Notes: generated by a model from the sequence alone, not told the origin. A DNA stretch of 64,000 bases from Pelagicoccus enzymogenes (GCF_014803405.1 NZ_JACYFG010000036.1:536334-600333), one strand, 5' to 3'. Positions 44,560 to 54,567 are shown, counted from the stretch's first letter. Numbers and translations are program-made.

Positions 44560-47055
44560 CTACCACTTCCGCGGAAAGCGCAGCCGGTGCTCGACCCGAC
44601 CTATCTGCGACGGCTCCAGCGGCGGCAGGTCATCCACCAACAAACGCTGGTCGTCCACCTCCAAAATCGCCTTGGCGCAGGCCTGCAGCTCCTGCCAGCG
44701 GGCAAACTCCAAGGCGGGCGCGTTGACGATGTGACGCAACAAGCTCAACCACTCCTGCCGCGCTCGCTGCACATCGCCAAACTTCAAGTCATCGCCGAGC
44801 AAGCGTTTTCCCTTGCCGCCCGATGCCGCCCATTCGGCGATCACCTCCGCCGCCCCATCCCCGTAATGCGGCGGAAGCCCGTGCTTGAGATACCCCTCGT
44901 AAGTACGATCTCGATACGCCACCCGACACGCTCGCGAGAGTCGATGGCTGTACTGGGAATAGTCGTCAAAACGGTAGCCGGCTCGCAAATTGGCAATGTC
45001 GCGGGCGATGGCGTCGACCGCATAACTTTCATCCTCCAAGGCCGCCGCGATCGCCAAGCCTTCGCCTCCTTGAAAAAGGCTGAAGATCCGCCCTCGCAAG
45101 GACGGCTGCCCCTTGGCATCGACCAATCCCAGCTGGCGCCAGGCAAGGGCCGGGCTGCGGGCGGGATTCAGCTCTCCCTCGCAAACCGATCGCTGCAGGC
45201 AGTTCTGGCACTCCAGCGGATAAGCCCGTCGCGTTTCCGGCTGAAACAAGATCTCGCCCCAAACGTCACGATCGAAGCTCCCCATCGTTTGCGAATAGTC
45301 GAAAATCCCGATCAAGCGAAATCCCTCGCGACGCGTATCCACCAATTCACCACTGCCTAACAACGTGCTCCAAGGAAGCGTCCTCAAAGCATCGAGCTCT
45401 TGCCGCTTCTGCAACGCAACCCCCTGATCCGAAAACTCCTTCAGCAACCAACCAGCCAACTGCAGGCGCGTCGGCTTTTTCTTGTCCAGAAAGCCAATCA
45501 GGCGCTTCTTGCCGAAGACCTTGCCGATCCGAGCAAGCTTGCCTCCCCCTAGCGATTTGACGACCGCCGCCTGCTCAAGAGCCGGCTTCAAGGTTTCGCC
45601 GACCCGCGCTTTGGCCTCTCCCCACCTCGCCTGCACCTGTTCGGAACGAGGCTCCCAAACGCCTTGGGAATTTAAAATCTCCTCGCTGTTCGCGGTGGCA
45701 TGGCGAGCCCGTTCCGCATCGACCCGCAGCCCGCAGGGCATATCGGGACATTGGATACTGTGCTCCACGCCCACCTTCGCAGGTGTGTCGCCAAACAGTC
45801 GCTCGCAGGCTTCGGTCACCTCGGAGAAGGCATCCACGCCCCGCTCCGCCGCGACCTCCAGAATACCGATCAAGCTCGGCCAATCGAGCAACTTGGGGCG
45901 CCGCACCGGACGCTGCTTGCCTTCCCGCAACCGCGGGCGGTCCGGCGCGACCAAGGCATAGCCAATGGTATCGAAACCACGGCGCCCCGCTCGCCCAAAC
46001 ATTTGCAACAGTTCGTCTGGCCGGATGAGCTGCTGCACGTTGCCCAGAGTGAACTGCGACTCCGTTACCAAAACCGAACGCATGGAGAAGTTCACCCCGG
46101 CGGCAAGTCCCGTAGTGGAAACGACGATACGCAGCTGCCCCGCTTTCGCCAATGGCTCTACCAACCCCGCCCGCTGCTGGTAGCTCAAGCCGCTGTGATG
46201 GAAGGCGACTCGCTTGTTGAGCAGCTTTTCCAGATTGCCTCCCGCCAAGCGCTTCTGCACCGGACTGAGAGCCAGCGGATTTTCGACCGGCAAGGCGGCG
46301 GCCAGCTGGCGGGCGAGCGACTCCGCTCCCTTGCGCTGCGGGGCGAAAATCAAGATTGGTCCCAAGTCCGCCATGAGAGCTCGAGCCACCAGACGCGGCC
46401 AAAATCCGGTAACCGTACGCGGCGGATTGTAGGACAAGGCATCCAAATGGATTTCCTCAAGCGGCACTGGACGCTTTTCCACCGAGATCAAATGAGCCCG
46501 GCGGCCCAGCCGCTGCAGCCAATCCACGATGTCTTGCGGATTGGATACGCTCCCGCTCAGCATCAAGAGCTGAGTCTGCGGGGGAGCGAGGGCTACGCAC
46601 AGCTCGTAGTTCACCCCACGAACCGGATCGCCGATCATCTGGTACTCGTCGATCACGAAAAGCCGCGGCCCCTTACCCCGCAGGAAGCGAGGCTTCTGCG
46701 TTTCTAAAGTGGCCACGACCACCGGAGCCTCCGGATCGATGGCAACGTCTCCGGTGACGATTCCCACTCGCCACCCTTTGCCGCGAAACTCCCGCAGCTT
46801 GTCGTTGGCCAGGGCCCGCGTGGGCACCGCCAGCACGATCTGACCGTGGCGATAGGATTCCGCGATCAGCTCGACGAGGTAAGTCTTGCCCGCGCCGGTG
46901 GGCGCATTCACCACCACGTCCTCCCCAGCCTTGATGCGGTGCAAGGCGTCTTGCTGCCACAGGTCGGGAATCTTGAGGTGTATGTCTAGGTCACCGAAGG
47001 CGTTCACGGATGGGAGGGAGTCGCGAGTTGAAGCGCTTCGCTTAAAGTTCCCCAT
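44560..47055 (-). CDS. Superfamily 2 DEAD/DEAH-box (Ski2-like) helicase
   Basis: This 831-residue helicase has motif I APTGAGKT at 51-58, motif II DEYQ at 136-139 (instead of DEAH/DExH), LSGSV as motif III, and motif VI QMFGRAGRRG. The layout resembles Ski2/Lhr-type RNA or DNA helicases. The C-terminal half, about 400 residues, contains a Cys cluster CQNCLQRSVC and another pair CPDMPC, possibly for metal or Fe-S binding. The substrate is unknown. It is divergent from the EEP gene. Confidence 0.88.
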   Translation of the reverse strand: MGNFKRSASTRDSLPSVNAFGDLDIHLKIPDLWQQDALHRIKAGEDVVVNAPTGAGKTYLVELIAESYRHGQIVLAVPTRALANDKLREFRGKGWRVGIVTGDVAIDPEAPVVVATLETQKPRFLRGKGPRLFVIDEYQMIGDPVRGVNYELCVALAPPQTQLLMLSGSVSNPQDIVDWLQRLGRRAHLISVEKRPVPLEEIHLDALSYNPPRTVTGFWPRLVARALMADLGPILIFAPQRKGAESLARQLAAALPVENPLALSPVQKRLAGGNLEKLLNKRVAFHHSGLSYQQRAGLVEPLAKAGQLRIVVSTTGLAAGVNFSMRSVLVTESQFTLGNVQQLIRPDELLQMFGRAGRRGFDTIGYALVAPDRPRLREGKQRPVRRPKLLDWPSLIGILEVAAERGVDAFSEVTEACERLFGDTPAKVGVEHSIQCPDMPCGLRVDAERARHATANSEEILNSQGVWEPRSEQVQARWGEAKARVGETLKPALEQAAVVKSLGGGKLARIGKVFGKKRLIGFLDKKKPTRLQLAGWLLKEFSDQGVALQKRQELDALRTLPWSTLLGSGELVDTRREGFRLIGIFDYSQTMGSFDRDVWGEILFQPETRRAYPLECQNCLQRSVCEGELNPARSPALAWRQLGLVDAKGQPSLRGRIFSLFQGGEGLAIAAALEDESYAVDAIARDIANLRAGYRFDDYSQYSHRLSRACRVAYRDRTYEGYLKHGLPPHYGDGAAEVIAEWAASGGKGKRLLGDDLKFGDVQRARQEWLSLLRHIVNAPALEFARWQELQACAKAILEVDDQRLLVDDLPPLEPSQIGRVEHRLRFPRKW

Positions 47056-47122
47056 AAAGGGCCGGAAGCGCTTTCGTTGTTCGCGGAATTCGTTAAGTTG
47101 CTTGCTGCGTTAAAAAGTACAG

Positions 47123-47938
47123 ATGCGGCTGCGGACACGAGAGATAAAGTTGATGACTTTCAATATCGCCCACGGGCGAGGGCTCTCCCTCTACCAAGGC
47201 TTCAGCAGCGCCAAGGGGATTTCCAAGAACCTCGATCGCATCGCTCACGTCATCAACGAACAACAGCCCGATATCGTTGCCCTGCAGGAGATCGACGCCT
47301 CCTCCCACTGGAACAAGCATATCAACCTGCTGGACTACCTGCAGTCCGCCACCAACTACCCGCACGCCGTGCACGGCATCCACAACCGTCGCTTCGGCCG
47401 CAAGCCCCTCGCCTACGGCAACGCCTTCCTCTCCAAATACCCCGTCAAGAACTGGAAGGTCGAATCCTTCGGCTCCAAGAAACTTGGCGAAAAGGGTTTC
47501 CTGGAAGCCTGCTTCCTCATGGACGAGGCGGAAATCGACGTCATCAACCTGCACCTCGACTTCCGCTCCCGCCGCACTCGCCTCCGCCAGGTGGACAAGC
47601 TGCTCTCCTCCATCCACGCCCGCAGCGACGCCGATCCCTACCACCTGCCTCCGATTATCTGCGGCGACTTCAATACCAGCTCCCGCTCCTCGCGAGACGC
47701 CTTGCACCAGCTCATCGAACGCTCCGCCGGCGAAGAGGACTACCATTACTTTCCGAAAAAAGAGCGGACCTTTCCCGCCCATTTCCCCTCGCGGGGGCTC
47801 GACTTCATCCTGCTGGCCGCCCCCTTCGAAGCGGTTGAAACCGCGGTGATTCGCAGCTTCGCCTCCGACCATTTGCCGGTAGTCAGCCGTATCGAGACCC
47901 CAGTCGCCACGCCCCTACGGGCCGCTGCAAACTCCTAA
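47123..47938 (+). CDS. Endonuclease/exonuclease/phosphatase family protein
   Basis: This 271-residue EEP-fold hydrolase has the metal and catalytic blocks MTFNIAHGRG, ALQEID, NLHLDF, CGDFNTS and SDHLPVV. The family covers nucleases, phosphodiesterases and inositol phosphatases; the short form without a signal peptide suggests a cytoplasmic enzyme. It lies 67 bases from the divergent helicase gene. Confidence 0.9.
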   Translation: MRLRTREIKLMTFNIAHGRGLSLYQGFSSAKGISKNLDRIAHVINEQQPDIVALQEIDASSHWNKHINLLDYLQSATNYPHAVHGIHNRRFGRKPLAYGNAFLSKYPVKNWKVESFGSKKLGEKGFLEACFLMDEAEIDVINLHLDFRSRRTRLRQVDKLLSSIHARSDADPYHLPPIICGDFNTSSRSSRDALHQLIERSAGEEDYHYFPKKERTFPAHFPSRGLDFILLAAPFEAVETAVIRSFASDHLPVVSRIETPVATPLRAAANS

Positions 47939-48786
47939 GTTTCGCCCATAGCAAAGGAGCGGAAGACGCGGACCGAGTGGCACCGGTCTCCCCAAAACAA
48001 AAATCTGGAGGGACGACTGCCACGTCGTCCGCGCTGCAGGAGCAAAAGCCCTAGTCAATCCGTAATCAGTAATCTCGAATGTAGGAAGTGGCCTTGCGCC
48101 ACGATTAACCAAAGTGGGGGAAGCTTCCAGCTCCCGCATCTCCCCAAGCACGCGACCTAGAAGGTCCCGCCACTATCGATAAGCAATCGCCCAAGCACCT
48201 CCGCGTCCTCCGCCTGCCCTGAGTTTATCGAACGGGCGGTTGAAACACTGTCTTGGTAGGGCGGACTGGCCCAGTCCGCCGCGGAGAAATGATCCTGCAA
48301 CGCGGCTGTCTGGGCCAGACAGCCCTACCCTAGCCAATACAGGTCACAGTTTAAATGGCACCCGTCCAATTGAGCGATCATCGGCGCCAATCAGTGCTAT
48401 CGGTGCTATCGGTGGTTAAAACAAACCAGTCCCTCGCTCCGCTCGATCACTGATCACTATTCAAAACCCAAGGTCTGAGTAAATCTGGTGTACGATTAGA
48501 ACACTGTTCTGGTAGGGCGGACTGGCCCAGTCCGCCGCGGAGAAATGATCCTGCAACGCGGCTGTCTGGGCCAGACAGCCCTACCCTAGCCAATACAGGT
48601 CACAGTTTAAATGGCACCCGCCCACCTGGGCGACCTGGAAGGTCCCGCCACTTTATCAGCAATCAGCAATCAGCAATTAGCAATTAGCCATCAAATCCAC
48701 CTCCACGCCCTCCGTCGAAGACCCTGAGCCTTGCCGAAGGGCGGTCAACAAAGCGCTGCAGGATCCCTCCGCGCTTTCCTCCTTCC
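47939..48786. repeat. Repeat-filled intergenic region with two REPIN-like elements
   Basis: No real gene is seen in these 850 bases. Two 75-bp REPIN-like cores lie at 48255-48329 and 48511-48585. Between and around them are low-complexity pieces (AATCAGCAATTAGC types) and GACCTGGAAGGTCCCGCCAC-type segments shared with 51530, 53230 and 62370. Confidence 0.8.
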
Positions 48787-48788
48787 AC

Positions 48789-48819
48789 GAAAAAGCCCGC
48801 AGCTTGCGGCCGCGGGCTT
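48789..48819 (-). terminator. Intrinsic terminator of the SWIB gene
   Basis: On the minus strand AAGCCCGC...GCGGGCTT forms an 8-bp stem followed by a T run, 28 bases after the stop codon. Confidence 0.85.
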
Positions 48820-48846
48820 CAACGTAAAAAGTGGTTTCGGGTCGCC

Positions 48847-49122
48847 TTAGCTGGCAACGTGTCCGGAAACAAGCTTGGTCATTTCGAACATGGTGACCTT
48901 GTCGCGTCCGTCGAATACCTTCTTGAGGGCTTCGTCAGCGATGATCTCGCGCTTGTTTTCTGGGTTTTGGAGGTTGTTGGATTTGATGTAGTCCCAAAGC
49001 TTCTTGGTGAGCTCGGTGCGTGGAAGCGGGTCAGCGCCGACAACCGCGGCAAGAGCAGCATCAGGAGTTACAGGTTTCATGAAAGCCGCATTGGCTGGTT
49101 TAGAAGAAGAAGATTTTGCCAT
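48847..49122 (-). CDS. SWIB/MDM2-domain protein
   Basis: This protein of about 91 residues consists almost entirely of a SWIB domain: MKPVTPDAALAAVVG, LPRTELTKKLWDYIKSNNLQ, NKREIIADEALKKVF and MFEMTKLVSGH. Such stand-alone SWIB proteins occur in Chlamydiae and Verrucomicrobia and may be chromatin- or DNA-associated. ATG 49122 has AGAGG five bases upstream and is preferred over the in-frame start at 49155. Confidence 0.92.
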   Translation of the reverse strand: MAKSSSSKPANAAFMKPVTPDAALAAVVGADPLPRTELTKKLWDYIKSNNLQNPENKREIIADEALKKVFDGRDKVTMFEMTKLVSGHVAS

Positions 49123-49216
49123 AAGGACCTCTTGGATACGACTGCCCCTCCGCAAATCAACTTAAATAAGCGGCTTAAGGGCCTATTTTGCCGCCGCGAA
49201 TCCAAGCTGCTGAAAA

Positions 49217-50380
49217 TCAATCAGAATCACGTAGGAGGCCTTGCCCGGCCGCAAATAAGCGAAATCCCTCAATCTCTACCAGCAGCCGGTCCAGACAGGC
49301 CAACATGCGACGCGATTGGGGGTCCTGACTCACTTCCAACAATGCCTTGCAGGCCTCCGCCAAGCGATAGGCATGCAATATGTCGCAGCCATTCTTCAGG
49401 GAGGTCAGGTCCTTCATGAAATCCACGCTGTCCGGATAGCTCGGGTTCTCGCTCAAGCGGATGGTCAATTCCGTGCCTTGGGCCACCAAGGCCTTGGCCA
49501 AGCGTTGCAACAAAGCCTTGTCTTCCTTCCAAATCGACACGTTGAGGACTTCCTTTTCCGGCTCTTCCTTGGCCGCCGAAAGCGCCTGCACGCGAAACTG
49601 GCGGGCCAAGCCCACCGTCTTCTTGAGCTCGCCCAAAGCCAGAGGCTTTTCCAGGACATGCGCCGACAACTCCCCCTCGCAGGCGCCTTCGGGCGACATC
49701 ACTGCCCACATGGGGGGACGCCCCCAGTCCTTGCGGCTCCGTTCGCTGATGATCGAGCCCAGGGCGCTGGCGCCCATCCCGGTGATCCCGCTGTCCACCA
49801 CCACCAAATCGTAGGGCTGGGCCTTGATGCGGGCCAAGGCCTCGCCCCCCGAACCCGCTCCCGTGGAGCGGCAGCCGAGCTTACGCGATAGCGTGCGGCA
49901 ATAGGCCACCACCTCTGGGTTTTGATCGACCACCAAAATTCGTACCGGGGCATCCGCCGCATTTCCCGCAGCTAGGCCGAGGGAGCGAATCGTCCAAGAG
50001 GCCCAGGCCCAAGCCGCCGGCAAGGAACGCTCCGCCTCCTCGTCCGCCCGGGGACGCAATACCACGCAGCTCACGCCCTTCGACTCGCTGAAGCCGCGGG
50101 CTACGATGCTGAAACTCGGATTCCCCAGACGCAGGCGCAACTCGCATTCCGCCGGCATGTCCTCCAGGCAAACCAACAGCTCGCCCACCTCCGCCAAATC
50201 CAAACCCTCGTCCGCCAAGAAATCCGCCAAATCCAATCCGCGACGCGGCTGGGCCCCAGCCAAGCCGGGACTTCCCGCGAAGGCGAGCAGCTTCATTCCC
50301 TTGTCTATCAACAACAATCGCCAATCAGCTGGCAGCTCGGGCAAGGGTCCCGTGGAGTCTCTGCGTGTGGGTTCGCTCAT
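49217..50380 (-). CDS. Receiver-domain protein with degenerate HPt-like C-terminus
   Basis: This 387-residue protein has three parts. Residues about 20-110 may be a PAS-like region. Residues 147-265 form a response-regulator receiver with phospho-acceptor Asp196 (VVVDSG), a reduced acidic pocket (VDQN, Asp152), Ser229 and Lys245 (EKPL). Residues about 285-360 resemble a histidine phosphotransfer domain, but the HxLKG motif reads TSLKNG (326-331), so the phosphorylatable His is missing. It lies upstream of the SWIB gene on the same strand and is divergent from another response regulator. Confidence 0.65.
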   Translation of the reverse strand: MSEPTRRDSTGPLPELPADWRLLLIDKGMKLLAFAGSPGLAGAQPRRGLDLADFLADEGLDLAEVGELLVCLEDMPAECELRLRLGNPSFSIVARGFSESKGVSCVVLRPRADEEAERSLPAAWAWASWTIRSLGLAAGNAADAPVRILVVDQNPEVVAYCRTLSRKLGCRSTGAGSGGEALARIKAQPYDLVVVDSGITGMGASALGSIISERSRKDWGRPPMWAVMSPEGACEGELSAHVLEKPLALGELKKTVGLARQFRVQALSAAKEEPEKEVLNVSIWKEDKALLQRLAKALVAQGTELTIRLSENPSYPDSVDFMKDLTSLKNGCDILHAYRLAEACKALLEVSQDPQSRRMLACLDRLLVEIEGFRLFAAGQGLLRDSD

Positions 50381-50670
50381 CTGTAAATTTACAAATCACA
50401 AACTAGCGGGATTTTCCGCAAATTTCGACAAGAGCCGCGTTTTTAGCAAAAGACTCGCAAATCGGCCATTTTTAAAAAAAATGTTAAAGCCCTTTGACAA
50501 TTTCGTCTACACAAGCAGGTTTCCTTAGCATCTAGCCTCAATTACCCGCAAACTTCGCGGCGGATACCCCTCGGGGCTGTCACTGAGTCTGCGCTTCGGA
50601 TTTTCAGCTCGCTGGTCGACGCCCTTTCCGGAATTGGAGCGAACCATCAAACCAACCAACCACTCCTACC

Positions 50671-51369
50671 ATGACTCAACCAACCAACCAGACAAGTCGC
50701 ATGGTCGTTTTGGAGGATCAGCTGCTGCTGAGAGACCTCCTGTCATCACTCGCAACCACTGTCCCTGGAATAATGGTCGTCGGCGAAGCAAGCGAAGGAC
50801 GCCAAGCCCTCGCGCTTTGCGAAGAGGAAAAGCCCGATATCGTGATGTTCGAGATGTACCTTCCCGGACTCAACGGAATCGAAATCCTCCGCCAGTACGG
50901 TCCTAAGCACCCGAACACTCGCTTCATCGCGATCTCCTCGAATTTCACGCCCGACGCCATTCGCGAACTGCTCGAACTCGGCTGCCACGGCATCGTCTCC
51001 AAGTCCTCCTCCGCCTCCAAGCTCAAGGAAGGCCTGCGCGAGATCAAAAGCGGCAGCGGCTACCTCTGCCCCGTCTGCGCCAGCCTGCTGCGCGAGTCCC
51101 ATCTCGTCAGCAACTCCGTGGCCAAGAAAAAGAACCGGCTTTCCAACCGCGAACGCGAAGTGCTGCAAGCCGTCGCCGAAGGCTTCAGCACCAAGCAAAT
51201 CGCCGAAATGCTGGAAGTGAGCGTCAAGACCATCGAAGCCCACCGGGCCAACCTCATGAAGAAGCTCGACGCTCGCAGCGCCGTAGAACTCACCCGCTGC
51301 GCCTTCGAAATCGGCATCATCGAGTTGCCAGGACAGAGCAAGCCCGCCGCCTACACCATGCCCGGTTGA
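50671..51369 (+). CDS. NarL/FixJ-type response regulator with Glu at the phospho-acceptor position
   Basis: This 232-residue protein has an N-terminal receiver (about 10-128) and a C-terminal LuxR-type helix-turn-helix (LSNREREVLQAVAEGFSTKQ, then VSVKTIEAHRANLMKKL). In the receiver, the acidic pair Glu15-Asp16, switch Ser89 and Lys111 are recognisable. The phospho-acceptor position reads MFEMYLPG, with Glu61 in place of Asp. The protein should bind DNA, perhaps constitutively or with a non-phosphorylation switch. A terminator follows the gene. Confidence 0.9.
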   Translation: MTQPTNQTSRMVVLEDQLLLRDLLSSLATTVPGIMVVGEASEGRQALALCEEEKPDIVMFEMYLPGLNGIEILRQYGPKHPNTRFIAISSNFTPDAIRELLELGCHGIVSKSSSASKLKEGLREIKSGSGYLCPVCASLLRESHLVSNSVAKKKNRLSNREREVLQAVAEGFSTKQIAEMLEVSVKTIEAHRANLMKKLDARSAVELTRCAFEIGIIELPGQSKPAAYTMPG

Positions 51370-51397
51370 GCGCTCCCTTCGGGCTCTCCCCCTCTCC

Positions 51398-51431
51398 GAA
51401 ACCCCGTCCCGCGCCCGCGAGACGGGGTTTC
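51398..51431 (+). terminator. Intrinsic terminator of the response regulator gene
   Basis: GAAACCCCGTC and GACGGGGTTTC form an 11-bp stem around a 12-base GC-rich loop, 28 bases after the stop. The arm itself ends in TTTC. Confidence 0.8.
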
Positions 51432-51735
51432 CTATTTCAAATTCTGCCTGAAGGGGGGCTTCCGGGGAGCAAAGCGACGACACTCAAGCACAACGCCGAC
51501 ACATCCCGCTCCGCATTTCCCCAACAACGCGACCTGGAAGGTCCCGCCACTTCAAGCACAGTGGGGGAAGCTTCCAGCTTCCGCATCTTCTCAGGCTCGC
51601 GACCTAGATGCCCCCGCCCCTTTCCCCAAATCCAATGAAAGCTTGCGGGCATCCCCTAAGTCGGAGACTTGTAGGACAGAGGCGTCCCGCTCGCGTCCGC
51701 GCGGCGGAGCACAGCTTGGCGCCGCTCCCTTTCAA
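51432..51735. repeat. Intergenic repeats, no gene seen
   Basis: This region contains GACCTGGAAGGTCCCGCCAC-type and AGCTTCC-type repeat segments shared with 48130 and 56320. Nothing coding is supported. The promoter of the SYLF gene must lie near its end. Confidence 0.6.
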
Positions 51736-52452
51736 ATGATCCCGAGCTTCAAACTTCTCAATCGATGCGTCCTGGCAGCCCTTTTGGCCCTCGCCCCTGC
51801 GAGCTTCGCCGCCGACGAAGTGGACAAGGACACCAGTCGCCTGATACGGCGTAGCGAAAAGATCGCCAATTCCCTCGTCGACATCCAATCGGAGGAAAGC
51901 TCGCTCATCCCCCCTTCCGTCATGCAAGAGGCCAAGGGGCTCATTATTCTCAAGCAATACGAAGCCGGCGTCATTTTCGGGGCCAAGGGCGGATTCGGCA
52001 TCGCCCTGCGACGCGGACAAGACGGCAATTGGAGCCCGCCAGCTTGGATCAAGACCGGCGAAATCAGCGGCGGCCTGCAGCTTGGCGCACAAAAGCTCAA
52101 CGTGGTGCTCGTCATCATGAACGACGACGGGCTCAAGATGCTGAACAAGGCTAAATTCCAGATCGGCGTCGACGCCACCGTCACCCGCGGCCCCACCGGC
52201 TCCAACTACGAGTCCAATCTCACCAACGCAGCCGACATCTTCGCCTACACCGTCAACGAAGGCTACTACGCCGGGGCCACCTTCGAAGGCGGCGTGCTGT
52301 TGCCCGACCGACGGGCCAACGAGACCAGCTACCAGCAACGCCTGGAAGTCTCCGAGATTCTCGCGAGCGATAGCCTGACCGTCCCCAGCTTCTTCGACCG
52401 CATCCTACGCCTCCTCCGCGAGATCGAAGCCGGCGAATCCGAGGAATTCTGA
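51736..52452 (+). CDS. Exported SYLF-domain (Ysc84-like) protein
   Basis: This 238-residue protein has a signal peptide (about 1-25, LLNRCVLAALLALAPASFA). The SYLF domain follows: PPSVMQEAKGLIILKQYEAG, FGAKGGFGIALRR and KLNVVLVIMNDDGLKML, with VDATVTRGPTG near residue 145. SYLF proteins bind phospholipids in eukaryotes; the bacterial role is unclear, with a likely periplasmic or outer-membrane location. Confidence 0.88.
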   Translation: MIPSFKLLNRCVLAALLALAPASFAADEVDKDTSRLIRRSEKIANSLVDIQSEESSLIPPSVMQEAKGLIILKQYEAGVIFGAKGGFGIALRRGQDGNWSPPAWIKTGEISGGLQLGAQKLNVVLVIMNDDGLKMLNKAKFQIGVDATVTRGPTGSNYESNLTNAADIFAYTVNEGYYAGATFEGGVLLPDRRANETSYQQRLEVSEILASDSLTVPSFFDRILRLLREIEAGESEEF

Positions 52453-52587
52453 GCACAAGCCACGTCGTCCGCGCACTTACCCCAAGTGGAGGGACGACTG
52501 AATTTGTCACTTCGTTCGGTACCACGTCGTCCGCCCTGCAGGAGCAGCTGGTCGATCGCGGATCGGTGATCAGTAATCGGTAATCTC

Positions 52588-52915
52588 GAATGTATGAAGT
52601 GGCCTTGTCGAAGACCCCGAGCCGGTCGAAGGTGCGCCACGATATCCATCTGTGAAGAAACGGGTCAGATTGGCTTCGCCGAGAAGGTGCCTGCGGCCGC
52701 AGGCTATGCTCGCTACCGCTCAATCAGTCATTCAACCCTCCAGCCTCATGGGCGTTCTTCCACGTTCCACTGTTTCGTCGCTTCACTCCTCCTACCGAAG
52801 CCGGAGGCTGACACTTGAGGAGTGCCAACGAGGAAACATGTCGGTTGAGCCGCCCCAACATCCATTGCAAGAGCATCTGTGCAAATCTGTGTCCATCAGT
52901 GGTTGAAATGCGCTG
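52588..52915. repeat. Long dispersed repeat, copy 1
   Basis: About 330 bases match 60830-61180 with scattered differences, including GGCGTTCTTCCACGT and GAGGAGTGCCAACGAGGAAA. It has no convincing reading frame. Confidence 0.8.
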
Positions 52916-52959
52916 TAGGAGAACTCCAATCAGCAATCCGTAATCGGTAATCAATAAGC

Positions 52960-54420
52960 TCAAGAGGAGCTCCCCCGCGCCCTCTGCGGTTAAGAAAACA
53001 ACTCAGCGTCATCAGCCCCGCTCCCAACCAGATCCCATCTGAGTCCATCTGGTGTGCGATTAATACACTGTCCCGGTAGGGCGGACTGGCCCAGTCCGCC
53101 GCGGAGAAATGATCCTGCAACGCGGCTGTCTGGGCCCTTCGACTTTGCTCAGGCTAGACCAGACAGCCCTACCCTCGCCCATACAGGACACAGCTTTAAT
53201 CGCAACCGTCCATCTGAACGACCTGGAAGGTCCCGCCACTTTATCAGCAATTAGCAATTAGCCATCAACAATCCACCTCCACGTCCCCCCCGCCCTCTGC
53301 GGTTAAGAAAGCAACACAGCGTCATCAGCCCCGCTCCCAACCAGATCCCATCTGAGTCCAACTGGTGTGCGATTTATACAAGGTCCCGATAGGGCGGACT
53401 GGCCCAGTCCGCCGCGGAGAAATGATCTTGCAACGCGGCTGTCTGGGCCAGACAGCCCTACCCTCGCCCATACAGGACATAGCTTTAATCGCAACTGTCC
53501 ATCTGAACGACCTGGAAGGTCCCGCCACTTTATCAGCAATTAGCCATCAACAATCCACCTCCCCGCCCTCTGCGGTTAAGAAAACAACACAGCGCCATCA
53601 GCCCCGCTCCCAACTAGATCCCATCTGAGTCCATCTGGTGTGCGATTTTATACAAGGCCCCGGTAGGGCGGACTGGCCCAGTCCGCCTCGGAGAAATGAT
53701 CTTGCAACGCGGCTGTCTGGGCCAGACAGCCCTACCCTCGCCCATACAGGACACGGCTTTAGTCGCAACTGTCCATCTGAACGACCTGGAAGGTCCCGCC
53801 ACTTTATCAGCAATTAGCAATTAGCCATCAACAATCCACCTCCGCGCCCTCTGCGATTAAGAAAGCAACACAGCGTCATCAACCCCGCTCCCAACCAGAT
53901 CAATCTGAGTCGATCTGGTGTGCGGTTGAAACACTGTCCCGGTAGGGCGGACTGGCCCAGTCCGCCGCGGAGAAATGATCTTGCAACGCGGCTGTCTGGG
54001 CCAGACAGCCCTACCCTCGCCCATACAGGACACAGCTTTAATCGCAACTGTCCATCTGAACGACCTGGAAGGTCCCGCCACTTTATCAGCAATTAGCAAT
54101 TAGCCATCAACAATCCTCCTCCGCGTCCCCCGTGCCCTCTGCGGTTAAGAAAACAACACATCGCCATCAACCCCGCTCCCAACCAGATCAATCTGAGTCC
54201 AACTGGTGTGCGATTTATACAAGGTCCTGGTAGGGCGGACTGGCCCAGTCCGCCGCGGAGAAATGATCTTGCAACGCGGCTGTCTGGGCCAGACAGCCCT
54301 ACCCTCGCCCATACAGGACACGGCTTTAATCGCAACCGTCCATCTGAACGACCTGGAAGGTCCCGCCACTTTATCAGCAATTAGCAATTAGCCATCAACA
54401 ATCCACCTCCGCGCCCTCTG
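52960..54420. repeat. Tandem array of five REPIN-containing units
   Basis: Five units of about 273-314 bases repeat in direct order. Each holds a 75-bp core starting at 53075, 53388, 53662, 53941 and 54229. The core has two perfect hairpins, GGCGGACTGGCCCAGTCCGCC-like and GGCTGTCTGGGCCAGACAGC-like, inside inverted ends GGTAGGG/CCCTACC. The first core carries a 24-base insertion. Flanks include CCTCTGCGGTTAAG and CATCTGAACGACCTGGAAGG segments. Short frames here are by-products of the repeat. Confidence 0.9.
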
Positions 54421-54551
54421 CGTCCTCCGCGGTTACGAAAAACACAATGCAGGAACGCCTCCGCGTCCTTCACTTTCCCGAAAAAAGTCCTCCTTCGAGA
54501 GCGATTTTCGCCTCATCGCGTCACCAGCCTTGATTTTTATCTGAAAATCCT

Positions 54552-54567
54552 TTGACGTACAAATGTA
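54552..54567 (+). promoter_or_regulatory. TACAnnTGTA box abutting a -35-like TTGACG
   Basis: TTGACG (54552-54557) is followed directly by TACAAATGTA (54558-54567), the core of BlaI/MecI/CopY operators. It lies about 240 bases upstream of exbB. A related box precedes the second tonB. Confidence 0.5.

Noticed and set aside
53075..54303. CRISPR array
   Set aside because: The intervals between cores are themselves repeated, cores are 75 bp with two hairpins, spacing is about 280 bases, and no cas gene is present.
53060..54391. Recurring small frames (MLIKWRDLPGRSDG and MLIADKVAGPSRSF types)
   Set aside because: They arise from the REPIN-containing repeat, occur on every copy, and have no independent coding evidence.
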